Program-made: the position numbers and the translations under genes
In this document: in pieces, positions 9,218-17,041 of the stretch
Numbering within the stretch: position 1 is the first letter of the stretch
Layout: each line of letters opens with the position of its first letter
Notes under the pieces: model-generated
What the model saw: the letters and a program-made list of their open reading frames with translations, nothing else
What the model was told of the DNA's origin: nothing
Database searches by the model: none
Source: Phycicoccus sonneratiae
Lineage (GTDB): Bacteria; Actinomycetota; Actinomycetes; Actinomycetales; Dermatophilaceae
Length of the DNA: 64,000 nt
Direction: 5' to 3'
Assembly (NCBI RefSeq): GCF_016887965.1
Contig: NZ_JAFDVD010000003.1
Location: 248,001 to 312,000 of the forward strand

Positions 9218-10718
9218 ACTTGCGGGCCGCGGTGCGCCGCGGTCTGGCGCTCTTCGCCGGCGACTGCACCGGGACCCCCGGGCCGGCCGGCACGACCGGC
9301 TCGACGGCGACGTCCTCGCTCGCCGGCGCGCTGTCGTAGGCCTTGCGGCTCGTGTAGTCCGAGGCGTAGGTCGAGTACCCGTAGCCGCCGTAGACGACCC
9401 CGCCGACCTTGCGCTGCGGCGCCATGTTGAGCACGACGCCGAGCACGCGGCCGCCGACCTGCGACATCATCCGGGCCGCGAGGCGGGCCTGCTCCTTGTG
9501 CGTGCGCCCGACGGCGAAGACGAGCAGGGTGCCGTCACAGAAGCCCGCGAGCACGCCGGCATCGGTGACGGGCAGCAGCGGCGGGGCGTCGAGGATGACG
9601 ACGTGGTCCTCGGTGAGCCGGGCGACGAGCTCGTGCATCCGCACCGACCCGAGCAGCTCGCTGGGGTTCGGCGGGGTCCGGCCGGACGTGATGAGCCGGA
9701 CGTTGTCCTGGTCGGTGGGCAGCAGGACGTCCTCGACCGGGACCTGCCCGGTGAGCACGTGCGACAGCCCGACGGTGCCGACGACGTCGAAGACCTTGGC
9801 GAGGGTCGGGCGGCGCAGGTCGGCGTCGATGATGACGACCGACTGGCCGGAGGCGCCGAGGACCCGCGCGAGGGTGGCGGCGACGGTGGACTTCCCCTCG
9901 CTCGCGTTGGCGCTCGTGACGACGATGCTGCGGGCCGGGTCGTCGACCCCGACGAAGCGCAGGTTGGTGCGGACCTGCCGGAAGGCCTCCGCGGCGATGC
10001 CCAGCTGGCCGACCCGGCCGCGGCCGCGCACGACGCCCAGCTCCTTGGTCTGCGGCACGACGCCGAGCACGCTCGCCGAGGTGAGCTCCTCGACGTCGGA
10101 GACCGTGCGCAGGCGGGTGTCGAGCTGACGCCGGAGGAAGACGAGCCCGTAGGCGACGCCGAGCCCGACGACGAGCCCGACGAGGGCGTTGCGGCGCGGG
10201 TTCGGGGCGATCTTCCCGCCGGGCAGGGCCGACTCGATGGGGACGATCGAGACGATGGGCTTCGCCGAGGGGTCGGCGGCCGTCTCGATGGCGTTGGCCT
10301 CCTCGGCGGTGGCCTTGATGACCGCGTCGGCGAGGAGCCGCGACTCCTCGGGGGTCGGCCCGGTGGCGGTGACCTTGAGGATGACCGAGTTCGTCGCGAC
10401 GCTCGCGCCGACCCGCCCCGCGACCTCGGCCGGCGTCGCGTCGATGCCGGTGGCCGCGATGGCCCGCTCGGCGACCGCGCGGCTCGTGACCAGCGGCAGG
10501 TAGGAGTCGGCCTTGGAGCCGCCGAGCGAGTTGGCGGCCAGGCTGTCGCCGGTCGTCTCGCCCGACCCGGCGACCCGGACGTACCCGCTGGCGTCGGCGA
10601 GGTAGACCTCGGGCATCCGCAGGGTGAGGCCGTAGGCCGCGGCGCCCCCCACGAGCGTGAGGAACACCAGGCTCAGCAGGTGGGCCCGCGTGAGGCGGAC
10701 GAAGTCGAGCAGGGTCAC
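9207..10718 (-). CDS. Polysaccharide biosynthesis tyrosine autokinase (Wzz + BY-kinase)
   Basis: 503 residues. The N-terminus has a Wzz-like chain-length domain: a membrane segment at about 14-31 and a second at about 180-200 after NPRRNALVG. The cytoplasmic C-terminal half is a bacterial tyrosine kinase with Walker A SANASEGKST, Walker A' VVIIDADLRRP and Walker B HVVILDAPPLLP. A tyrosine cluster (YGGYGYSTYASDY) near residue 460 is the likely autophosphorylation site, and a Lys/Arg-rich tail ends the protein. This single-chain layout is usual in actinobacteria. It controls polymer length and export of the capsule made by the convergent genes. Confidence 0.93.
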   Translation of the reverse strand: MTLLDFVRLTRAHLLSLVFLTLVGGAAAYGLTLRMPEVYLADASGYVRVAGSGETTGDSLAANSLGGSKADSYLPLVTSRAVAERAIAATGIDATPAEVAGRVGASVATNSVILKVTATGPTPEESRLLADAVIKATAEEANAIETAADPSAKPIVSIVPIESALPGGKIAPNPRRNALVGLVVGLGVAYGLVFLRRQLDTRLRTVSDVEELTSASVLGVVPQTKELGVVRGRGRVGQLGIAAEAFRQVRTNLRFVGVDDPARSIVVTSANASEGKSTVAATLARVLGASGQSVVIIDADLRRPTLAKVFDVVGTVGLSHVLTGQVPVEDVLLPTDQDNVRLITSGRTPPNPSELLGSVRMHELVARLTEDHVVILDAPPLLPVTDAGVLAGFCDGTLLVFAVGRTHKEQARLAARMMSQVGGRVLGVVLNMAPQRKVGGVVYGGYGYSTYASDYTSRKAYDSAPASEDVAVEPVVPAGPGVPVQSPAKSARPRRTAARKSAG

Positions 10719-10818
10719 GAGGAGGTCCTCCGGGCTGGCCGCTGCAGGGTACGGCGGCTCGGCCCCGATGCTACCGGCGGACCCCGCGTCGCGCCGGTGG
10801 ACGACGGGCGCGCCACCC

Positions 10819-10824
10819 TAGAGT
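10819..10824 (+). promoter_or_regulatory. Leaderless -10 element (TAGAGT)
   Basis: TAGAGT lies exactly 6 nt before the GTG start at 10831, so transcription would begin at the start codon itself. This supports that start. Confidence 0.6.
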
Positions 10825-10830
10825 TGTCGC

Positions 10831-11697
10831 GTGCCCGAGGCCCGTGACGTGCCGACCTCCGTGCGGGTGGCCCTCGCCCACGCGGCGGTGCAACGGCTCG
10901 CCGACGAGGCCGGCGCCGACGTCCTCCACATCAAGGGCCCCGCCGTCGCACCGGGGCTGCGGCCGTGGGCGAGCGGCGGCAGCGACGTCGACGTCATCGT
11001 CCGGCCCGAGCACCTCGAGCGGCTGATGTCCGCCCTCGACGCGCACGGCTGGCGCAGCGAGACGACCTTCGAGGCCGGCTCGGCGTTCGACCACGCGGCC
11101 AACCTCTTCCACCCCAGCTGGGGGCTGCTCGACGTCCACCGGCTCTACCCCGGCATGGAGCGCGACCCCTCGGGGGCCTTCGCCGTGCTCTGGGAGGACC
11201 GCGGCCGGACCTCCATCGCCCACGTGCCCTGCGTCGTCCCCGACCCCCTCGCCCAGTCGCTCGTCCTGCTCCTCCACGCCGCCCGGACCCCGACGGGCGG
11301 CGAGCACCCGGACGTCCCGGCCAACTGGACCCGGCGCACCGACGCCGAGCGCGACGCCATCCGCTCGCTCGCGGTCCGCACCGGGTCGACGGTCGGGCTC
11401 GCGGCCGCCACCGGCGACCTCGCCGCGCACGCCGGCACCCCCGAGGCGGCGCTCTGGGAGGTCTTCACCGAGGGCGGCGACCGGCTCGACGAGTGGCGGG
11501 CCCGCTGGCGGGCCGCCCGGGGGCCCCGGGCCAAGGCCTCGGTCGCGGTCCGCTCGCTCGGGGTCAACCGCTACTACCTCGCCCAGAGGCTCGGGCACGA
11601 GCCGACGCGCACCGAGGTGGCCCGGGAGGCCCTGGCCCGCTTCGCCCACCTCGGACGGGCGCTCGCGGCCCGGGCGACCGCGGCGGTGCGGCGGTGA
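10831..11697 (+). CDS. Nucleotidyltransferase family protein (PF14907-like)
   Basis: 288 residues, GTG start with a leaderless -10 box immediately upstream. LHIKGPAVA near residue 32 and SGGSDVDVIV near 50 match the nucleotidyltransferase-fold family often annotated as uncharacterised nucleotidyltransferase (the GSDVD acidic pair would bind metal). The rest is helical and poorly conserved. Such genes accompany PqqD-like genes in polysaccharide and RiPP-like clusters; the substrate is unknown. The PqqD-like gene overlaps its stop (GTGA), implying a functional pair. Confidence 0.75.
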   Translation: MPEARDVPTSVRVALAHAAVQRLADEAGADVLHIKGPAVAPGLRPWASGGSDVDVIVRPEHLERLMSALDAHGWRSETTFEAGSAFDHAANLFHPSWGLLDVHRLYPGMERDPSGAFAVLWEDRGRTSIAHVPCVVPDPLAQSLVLLLHAARTPTGGEHPDVPANWTRRTDAERDAIRSLAVRTGSTVGLAAATGDLAAHAGTPEAALWEVFTEGGDRLDEWRARWRAARGPRAKASVAVRSLGVNRYYLAQRLGHEPTRTEVAREALARFAHLGRALAARATAAVRR

Positions 11698-11957
11698 GCC
11701 GCCTGCGGGTGGGGCCGGACACCGCGTGGCTCGAGGTCGACGGCGTCGTCTACGCCGCACCGCTGCCGGACGGTCCCCCGGTCGTCCTCGACGGCCCCGG
11801 CGCCCTCGTCTGGCGGGCCGTCGTGCCCGGCGGCGGGCTCGACGACGTCGTCGCGCGGGTGGCCGCGGAGGCCGGCACCTCAGCCGAGGTGGTCGCCGCC
11901 GACGTCGCGTCCTTCGTCGACCAGCTCCTCGCCGGTGGGCTGCTCGCGCACGAGTGA
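11694..11957 (+). CDS. PqqD-family protein (RRE-like winged helix)
   Basis: 87 residues from GTG at 11694. WLEVDGVVYAAPLPDGPPVVLDGPGALVWRAV and the DDVVARVAAEAG..VVAADVASFVDQLLAGGLL helices follow the PqqD pattern: an N-terminal beta-hairpin, a central L-x-G-x-G-A-x-x-W, then a winged helix ending in L-x-x-x-G-L-L. PqqD proteins are peptide-binding chaperones of radical-SAM or other RiPP enzymes. No precursor peptide or radical-SAM gene is visible, so its partner here is probably the overlapping nucleotidyltransferase. The 3' end overlaps the convergent VanZ gene by 78 bp. Confidence 0.75.
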   Translation: MSRLRVGPDTAWLEVDGVVYAAPLPDGPPVVLDGPGALVWRAVVPGGGLDDVVARVAAEAGTSAEVVAADVASFVDQLLAGGLLAHE

Positions 11958-12329
11958 CCCCGCGAGTGCCCCGAGCAGCGCACCGGCGGTGTTGCACGCG
12001 ACGTCGAGCAGCGTCGCCTCGCGGTGGAGGACCGGGAGCAGCTGGACCGCCTCGACCGCCGCGCTGAGGCCGCCGAGGGCGAGGACGACGACCGGCACCC
12101 GCCGCCGCAGCCAGGCGACCCCGAGCCAGCCGAGGGGCACGAAGGCCAGCACGTTGAGGGCGGCCGCGTAGTGCTCGGGACGCACCGACGACGGCACGCC
12201 GGCGTGCAGCAGCACGACGTAGACCTCGACGACGGCGCGGTTGACGAGCGACCCGTCCGGCCAGAGCAGCACCCCGCCGAGGAGCACGGCGAAGACGAGC
12301 GCGAGGACGGTCGCGACGCGGCGGAGCAT
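11880..12329 (-). CDS. VanZ-family membrane protein
   Basis: 149 residues with four hydrophobic segments: LALVFAVLLGGVLLW, NVLAFVPLGWLGVAWL, VVVLALGGLSAAVEAVQL and NTAGALLGALAGSLV. The NxxxFxPLG and ExxQL residues are typical of VanZ-like proteins. The biochemical role is unknown (VanZ itself gives low-level teicoplanin resistance). It starts 3 bp after the DUF2017 stop, so it is the last gene of a clpS-DUF2017-vanZ operon. The C-terminal tail overlaps the PqqD-like gene on the other strand. Confidence 0.75.
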   Translation of the reverse strand: MLRRVATVLALVFAVLLGGVLLWPDGSLVNRAVVEVYVVLLHAGVPSSVRPEHYAAALNVLAFVPLGWLGVAWLRRRVPVVVLALGGLSAAVEAVQLLPVLHREATLLDVACNTAGALLGALAGSLVREQPTGEELVDEGRDVGGDHLG

Positions 12330-12332
12330 CCC

Positions 12333-12938
12333 TCAGCCCCGCAGCAGGGCGCCGGCGAGGGTCTCCTGGAGCCAGGTGAGGAAGTCGTAGAGCGCGATGA
12401 CGTGGACGAGCGGCTCGTCGTCGTCGAGCGAGGTGGCCGCGCGCTCGAGGAGCTCGAGGTCCTCGTCGGTGCGCAGGTCGAGCCGCTCGCCGAGGACGAG
12501 CCGCACGTCGGTGAGCGCGGTGAGGAAGGAGCGGGCCTGCCCCTCGTCGAGGGCGACCTTGTCGGCGTCGGCGCGCAGCACCGCGGCCGAGGCCGCGAGC
12601 GCGCGGGCCTTGCGGTGGCGCAGGCCGCCCTCGGTGAGCCGGCGGAACTCGGCGGCGGCGGCGTCGTCCTCGCGGTGCGCCGACGGCAGCAGGCGGTCGA
12701 GGGCGGGGTCGCGCGGCCCCTCGTCGACCGGCGCCGGCGGCTCGTCCCCGCCGGTGAGGTCGAGACCGGCCACGAGGTCGTCGAAGGCGTCGTCGCCGGT
12801 GCTGGGGTGCCCCGGCGGCTCGAGCAGGTCGTGGACCTGGTCCATGAGCGAGGCGACGACCTCGCGCTCGTCGGCGTCGAGGGTCGCGACGAAGCGCCGG
12901 TCGGCGCCGCGTCCGCTGCGCCGGAAGGCCTTGGCCAT
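12333..12938 (-). CDS. DUF2017 family protein
   Basis: 201 residues; the ATG overlaps the clpS stop by one base (TGATG). It matches the conserved actinobacterial partner of ClpS known as DUF2017, with an N-terminal FRRSGRGADRRFVATLD and an acidic, helical body ending YDFLTWLQETLAGALL. The function is unproven. The near-invariant pairing with ClpS suggests a role in regulated Clp proteolysis (inference). Confidence 0.82.
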   Translation of the reverse strand: MAKAFRRSGRGADRRFVATLDADEREVVASLMDQVHDLLEPPGHPSTGDDAFDDLVAGLDLTGGDEPPAPVDEGPRDPALDRLLPSAHREDDAAAAEFRRLTEGGLRHRKARALAASAAVLRADADKVALDEGQARSFLTALTDVRLVLGERLDLRTDEDLELLERAATSLDDDEPLVHVIALYDFLTWLQETLAGALLRG

Positions 12939-13228
12939 CAGGAGTCCTTCTGGAACGTGGCCCACAGGCCGTAGCCGTGGAGCGCCTCGGTGTCGGCCTC
13001 CATCGCCTCGCGCGGACCGTTGCTGACGACGGCGCGGCCCTCGGTGTGCACCTGCATCATCAGCTTCTCGGCCCTGGCCCGGCCGTAGCCGAAGTGCTGC
13101 TGGAGGACGTAGGTGACGTAGGACATGAGGTTGACGGGGTCGTTCCAGACGATGGTCACCCACGGGGTGTCGGGAGCCACGTCCCCCTCCGGGGCGACGA
13201 CCTCCTCGGTCACGGGCGCGAGCGACAC
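12938..13228 (-). CDS. clpS: ATP-dependent Clp protease adaptor ClpS
   Basis: 96 residues from GTG at 13228; a second in-frame GTG six codons later is also possible. ClpS delivers N-degron substrates to the ClpC/ClpA ATPase. The family core is clear: [27 protein letters not shown], then [23 protein letters not shown], including the ND motif that binds the destabilising N-terminal residue. The terminus is slightly extended ([11 protein letters not shown]), which is normal in actinobacteria. It is translationally coupled to DUF2017. Its 5' end lies 26 bp from the 3' end of hmgA on the same strand. Confidence 0.9.
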   Translation of the reverse strand: MSLAPVTEEVVAPEGDVAPDTPWVTIVWNDPVNLMSYVTYVLQQHFGYGRARAEKLMMQVHTEGRAVVSNGPREAMEADTEALHGYGLWATFQKDS

Positions 13229-13254
13229 GCCCCAAGGATAGGAGCCCGCCGGGG

Positions 13255-14493
13255 TCAGCCCCGACCGCGGTTCCAGGAGTCGGCGTAGACGCCGTCGTCG
13301 CACGCCCGGCCGCCCTCGCCGAGCTCGAGCGGGCGGAAGGTGTCGACCATGACGGCGAGCTCGTCGAAGTACTCGGCGCCGATCGAGGCCTCGGACGCCC
13401 CGGGCTGCGGACCGTGCGCGTGGCCGCCGGGGTGCACCGACACCGACCCCTTGCCGATGCCCGAGCCCTTGCGCGCCTCGTAGTCGCCGTCGACGTAGAA
13501 CATGATCTCGTCGCTGTCGACGTTCGAGTGGTAGTACGGCACGGGGATGGCCAGCGGGTGGTAGTCGACCTTGCGCGGCACGAAGTTGCAGATGACGAAG
13601 TTCCAGCCCTCGAACACCTGGTGCACCGGCGGCGGCTGGTGGACCCGGCCGGTGATCGGCTCGTAGTCGCGGACGTTGAAGGCGTACGGGTAGAGGCAGC
13701 CGTCCCAGCCGACGACGTCGAGCGGGTGGAACGGCAGCGAGTGCACGGTACCGACGATGCCGCCGGGGCCGTTGCCGCGGTGCTTGATGAACACCTCGGC
13801 ATCGTCGGTCGCCTTCTCCCCCACGTCCTCCGCGAGCAGCGGACCCTGCGGGCCGCGCAGGTCGCGCTCGCAGTACGGCGCGTGCTCGAGCAGCTGGCCG
13901 TAGCGGCTGAGGTAGCGCTTGGGCGGCGCGATGTGGCTGTTGGCCTCGATGCAGTACGCGCGCAAGGGGTTCTTCGTCGAACGCTTCGGCAGCCAGCGGT
14001 GCGTGGTGGCGCGCGGGATGACGAGGTAGTCGCCCTCGGCGACGTCGAAGGCGCCGAAGACGGTCTCGACGCGGGCGGCGCCGCGCTCGACGTAGACGCA
14101 CTCGTCACCGACGCCGTTGCGGTACCAGGGGCTGTCGGCGCCGGCGACGACGTAGGAGATGCGCACGTCGCCGTTGCCGAGGACGAGCCGGCGCCCGGTG
14201 ACGACGTCGGTGGTCTTGACGTCCTTCGGCGCGAAGAGGTCGTGGAGCCTGAGGTGGCGCGGCTTCAGGGGGTGGTTCGGCGTCGTCGACTGGTCGGGCA
14301 GCGTCCACTCACGGGCGCCGGAGGTCGTCGACGGGATGTTGCGGTGGTACAGGAGGCTGGAGTCGCTGCTGAAGCCCTCCTCGCCCATCAGCTCCTCGTA
14401 GTAGAGCTCACCCTGCTTGCCCCGGCCCGCGGGGCGCCGGTGCTGGGTGTGCCGCTTCGGGGGGATGCTCCCCATCGCCTGGTAGTGCGCCAC
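13255..14493 (-). CDS. hmgA: Homogentisate 1,2-dioxygenase
   Basis: 412 residues, GTG start with GAGGTGG upstream. It opens homogentisate to maleylacetoacetate with non-haem Fe(II) and O2. The cupin fold is visible: [11 protein letters not shown], then [10 protein letters not shown] and the iron-site region [32 protein letters not shown] with the usual His/Glu ligands. The length suits the short actinobacterial form. The other homogentisate-route genes lie 17-24 kb away (fahA, hppD) rather than in one operon. A TAGGGT motif upstream on the minus strand (about 14542) may be its -10 box. Confidence 0.93.
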   Translation of the reverse strand: MAHYQAMGSIPPKRHTQHRRPAGRGKQGELYYEELMGEEGFSSDSSLLYHRNIPSTTSGAREWTLPDQSTTPNHPLKPRHLRLHDLFAPKDVKTTDVVTGRRLVLGNGDVRISYVVAGADSPWYRNGVGDECVYVERGAARVETVFGAFDVAEGDYLVIPRATTHRWLPKRSTKNPLRAYCIEANSHIAPPKRYLSRYGQLLEHAPYCERDLRGPQGPLLAEDVGEKATDDAEVFIKHRGNGPGGIVGTVHSLPFHPLDVVGWDGCLYPYAFNVRDYEPITGRVHQPPPVHQVFEGWNFVICNFVPRKVDYHPLAIPVPYYHSNVDSDEIMFYVDGDYEARKGSGIGKGSVSVHPGGHAHGPQPGASEASIGAEYFDELAVMVDTFRPLELGEGGRACDDGVYADSWNRGRG

Positions 14494-14682
14494 GGTCGGT
14501 GTCCACCTCGCTGTGGGTCGGGGCCGGTGTCACCGTCACCCTAGGCGGGTGGGGCCCGGCTGGCATCCCTGCACCGTGCCCGCCGGTCACCGTGGTCAGG
14601 TGTGTCCAGTGGTCGGGGGTGGCGACCGGACAGCCTGCACAGTGGCGCGACAGCGTCGTCGCCCGCCGGGATGATGGTCGCC

Positions 14683-15048
14683 ATGACCTGGCTCGTCCTG
14701 TTCCTGTCCTTCGCCGGCGGTGTCGTCGGTGCGGGCGCCGCGGCGTGGGTGGCGCTGCGCGGCCAGCGCCAGGACGCGCGCGGCGAGTGGCGCGAGCGGC
14801 TCGACCAGGCGATCGCGCTCGTCACCGCCGACTCCACGGCCGAGCAGCAGATCGGCGACGAGCTGCTCGCCGACCTCATCGACTCCGACCTCGGCAGCGA
14901 CGAGGACCGCGAGCTCGCCCGGCGGATCGCCCGCATTCGGCTCGGCCAGCAGATCGTCGGGGGGCCGCGCGGCCTGCGACCGGCCGAAGAGGTGGACCTC
15001 TCGCTCGCGCCGGGGGATGATGGAGACGTCGAGCAGGAGGAGGAGTGA
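14683..15048 (+). CDS. Small membrane-anchored protein of unknown function
   Basis: 121 residues from ATG at 14683. In-frame ATGs at 14671 and 14674 exist, but GATGAT 7 nt before 14683 looks like the leaderless -10 pattern used across this window. One N-terminal helix (WLVLFLSFAGGVVGAGAAAWVAL) is followed by a charged, probably coiled-coil region (RQDARGEWRERLDQA..EDRELARRIARIRLGQQIV) and an acidic tail ending DGDVEQEEE. It is predicted to be membrane-tethered with a cytoplasmic domain. No family recognised. Its stop overlaps the next small ORF (TGATG). Confidence 0.7.
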   Translation: MTWLVLFLSFAGGVVGAGAAAWVALRGQRQDARGEWRERLDQAIALVTADSTAEQQIGDELLADLIDSDLGSDEDRELARRIARIRLGQQIVGGPRGLRPAEEVDLSLAPGDDGDVEQEEE

Positions 15049-15209
15049 TGACCGCCACCACCGGTCCGGACGGCGTGTTCCGGGTGCCCTCCTCGACCGT
15101 GCGCCTCGCGCGGGCCCTCGTCAAGGACGCCCGGCGCCGCGGGACCCGCGAGAACCGCCGGGTCGAGGACGTCGCCCGCACCCCGCTCCCCGAGGACACC
15201 GGGCACTGA
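15048..15209 (+). CDS. Small basic protein, 53 residues
   Basis: An ATG at 15048 overlaps the preceding stop (TGATG) and follows AGGAGGAGG, an excellent ribosome site. The product is short and Arg-rich in the middle (VRLARALVKDARRRGTRENRRVEDVA). No family recognised. The coupling and strong ribosome site make it likely to be translated as partner of the membrane-anchored protein upstream. dinB-like starts 22 bp downstream, so all three may be one transcript. Confidence 0.6.
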   Translation: MTATTGPDGVFRVPSSTVRLARALVKDARRRGTRENRRVEDVARTPLPEDTGH

Positions 15210-15231
15210 CCGCACCGACGTCCGGGGGGCG

Positions 15232-16320
15232 ATGATGGCCGCGCGCGCCTTTCCGTGGGTGCTGCACGTCGACCTCGACCAGTTCATCGCCGCCGTCGAG
15301 GTGCTGCGCCGGCCCGAGCTCGCCGGCCGCGAGGTCGTCGTCGGCGGGCGCGGCGACCCCACCGAGCGGGCCGTGGTGTCCACCGCGTCCTACCCGGCGC
15401 GCGAGCGCGGGGTCCGTTCGGGGATGCCGCTGCGGCTGGCCGCCCGCAAGGCCCCGGACGCGGTGTTCCTCCCCGTCGACGGGCCGCACTACCTCGCGGT
15501 GTCGGCGGAGGTGTTCGACGCGGTGCGCTCGCTCGGGCTCGTCGTCGAGGTGCTCGGGTGGGACGAGGGGTTCGTCGGTGGTGAGGGTCCGGACCCGGAG
15601 GCGCTGGCGCGTGCCATCCAGTCGGCGGTGCTCGAGCGGACGCGGCTGCATTGCTCGGTCGGGGTCGGGGACAACCGGGTCCGCGCGAAGATCGCCACCG
15701 ACTTCGGCAAGCCGCAGGGCATCTACCGGCTGACCGCCGAGAACTGGTTCGAGGTCATGGGGCACCGGGCGACGGCCGAGCTGTGGGGAGTCGGGTCGCG
15801 GGTGTCGGCGCGGCTGGCGGCGCACGGCATCCACACGGTGGTTGAGCTGGCGGCCGCGGACGAGGGCGTGCTCGTCGGCGAGTTCGGGCCGCGGATGGGG
15901 GCCTGGTACGGCTCGCTCGGGCGGGGTGAGGGCTCGGCCGAGGTCGACGACACCCCGTGGGTGGCGCGCGGGCACAGCCGGGAGACGACGTACCAGTCCA
16001 ACCTCGTGACGCCGGACGAGGTGCGCGAGGCGGTGAGGGTGCTCACCGACCAGGTGCTCGAGGACGTGCGGCGCGAGGGGCGGCCCGTCGTGCGGGTCGG
16101 GCTGAAGATCCGGTACGCGCCGTTCTTCACGGTCAACCGGAGCCGGAAGCTGCCGGCGGTGACGGCGGAGGCGGGGCCGGTGCACGACGTGGTGCAGGCG
16201 CTGCTCGCCGACCACCTCGAGGAGGGACGCGAGGTGCGGCTGCTCGGTGTCCGGGCCGAGATGACCATGCCCGACGACGGCGACGACGTCTCGCGCACCC
16301 CGGTCCGCGGCCGCGTCTGA
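15232..16320 (+). CDS. Y-family DNA polymerase, DinB2-like (Pol IV type)
   Basis: 362 residues, ATG at 15232 after GGGGGG. It performs translesion synthesis. Metal ligands are present: HVDLDQF at the N-terminus and GWDEGF near residue 110. SYPARERGVRSGMP matches the nucleotide-binding S-Y-x-A-R segment, and CSVGVGDNRVRAKIATDFGKPQGIY and ELWGVGSRVSARLAAHGI form the palm and helix-hairpin-helix. The steric-gate position, Phe/Tyr in canonical DinB, is isoleucine (D-L-D-Q-F-I). Mycobacterial DinB2 has leucine at that place and starts with the same HVDLDQF signature. No beta-clamp motif is obvious at the C-terminus. Confidence 0.9.
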   Translation: MMAARAFPWVLHVDLDQFIAAVEVLRRPELAGREVVVGGRGDPTERAVVSTASYPARERGVRSGMPLRLAARKAPDAVFLPVDGPHYLAVSAEVFDAVRSLGLVVEVLGWDEGFVGGEGPDPEALARAIQSAVLERTRLHCSVGVGDNRVRAKIATDFGKPQGIYRLTAENWFEVMGHRATAELWGVGSRVSARLAAHGIHTVVELAAADEGVLVGEFGPRMGAWYGSLGRGEGSAEVDDTPWVARGHSRETTYQSNLVTPDEVREAVRVLTDQVLEDVRREGRPVVRVGLKIRYAPFFTVNRSRKLPAVTAEAGPVHDVVQALLADHLEEGREVRLLGVRAEMTMPDDGDDVSRTPVRGRV

Positions 16321-16343
16321 CCCGCCGCTCCGACCGCGACGAC

Positions 16344-16412
16344 CCCCGCACGTGCGCGGTTATCGCTGTCCGGACGTCCTCCCGCCCGCACCAACCCCGC
16401 ACGTGCACGGTT
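16344..16412 (+). repeat. Pair of 18-bp direct repeats with a GCACGTGC core
   Basis: CCCCGCACGTGCGCGGTT (16344-16361) and CCCCGCACGTGCACGGTT (16395-16412) differ at one base and are 51 bp apart, in the 217-bp gap between the DinB2-like gene and the toxin immunity gene. Each contains the perfect palindrome GCACGTGC. They could be dispersed-repeat copies, binding sites or a scar of cassette exchange. No ORF or promoter was recognised in the rest of the gap. Confidence 0.6.
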
Positions 16413-16537
16413 CGTCTGGTCCGCCTCGACCGCCCCGCCGTCCCGACCCCGCGATCTGCAGAGCCCCGCGTGCGCTCGCCCGGAGCCGCGCATCTCAGGC
16501 GTAGCACAGTCTCTAGCCCCTGACGTCGCCGTCTGCA

Positions 16538-17041
16538 TCACGACGTGCGTTGCCGCAGCGCACGCACAATGGCCTTCCACAGCAGCACATACTCCTCGTA
16601 GTTTCGTTCTTCGCCATCGACAGACCTCACGCTTCCTACGCAGCCAACTGTCACCGGCTCCACAGCCGCGCCGCGACGTCTCCCGTACTGCACGTTCACC
16701 AAGCCGGAGAGTGAGGCGATGGCTGCGGCGCGACGCTGCGACGCGTCTCCAGAAACCATCGGCGCGAGTTCCGGGGTCCACTCCGGGACCCAGACGAAGA
16801 AGTCCCAACGACCCTCCTGCGCCAAGGCCGGCATCTCCTCGTATGCCACTTCGACCAGCACCTCTGCGAAGCCTCGGTCGACTTTCACTCGGTCCACATT
16901 GAGGAGAACGAGAGTCGGCCAGTCCGTGTTGCCCATGGACAGCACCCCGGAAATGTCCTTCTCGTCGATGCCGACGATGTCGGTGGCATGTCCCCGGCCG
17001 GTACGTGCCCAGGTCGTCGGATCTACAAGACGTCGTGGCAT
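16538..17041 (-). CDS. Putative immunity protein of the RHS toxin
   Basis: 167 residues. ATG at 17041 overlaps the RHS stop (TGATG), and a GTG one codon earlier is also possible. No family recognised: an acidic, soluble protein with no signal peptide or membrane segment and aromatic-rich stretches (WDFFVWVPEW, NYEEYVLLWKAIV). Position immediately 3' of a polymorphic toxin gene, with overlapping codons, is the classical arrangement of a cognate immunity gene. Its GC content is clearly lower than that of flanking genes, as is that of the toxin tip, so both were probably acquired together. It is the last gene before the DinB2-like locus on the other strand. Confidence 0.7.
   Translation of the reverse strand: MPRRLVDPTTWARTGRGHATDIVGIDEKDISGVLSMGNTDWPTLVLLNVDRVKVDRGFAEVLVEVAYEEMPALAQEGRWDFFVWVPEWTPELAPMVSGDASQRRAAAIASLSGLVNVQYGRRRGAAVEPVTVGCVGSVRSVDGEERNYEEYVLLWKAIVRALRQRTS

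Noticed and set aside
16538-17041. Immunity gene as a member of a named immunity family (for example SUKH or Imm-type)
   Set aside because: No family signature could be matched confidently, so only its position supports the immunity role.
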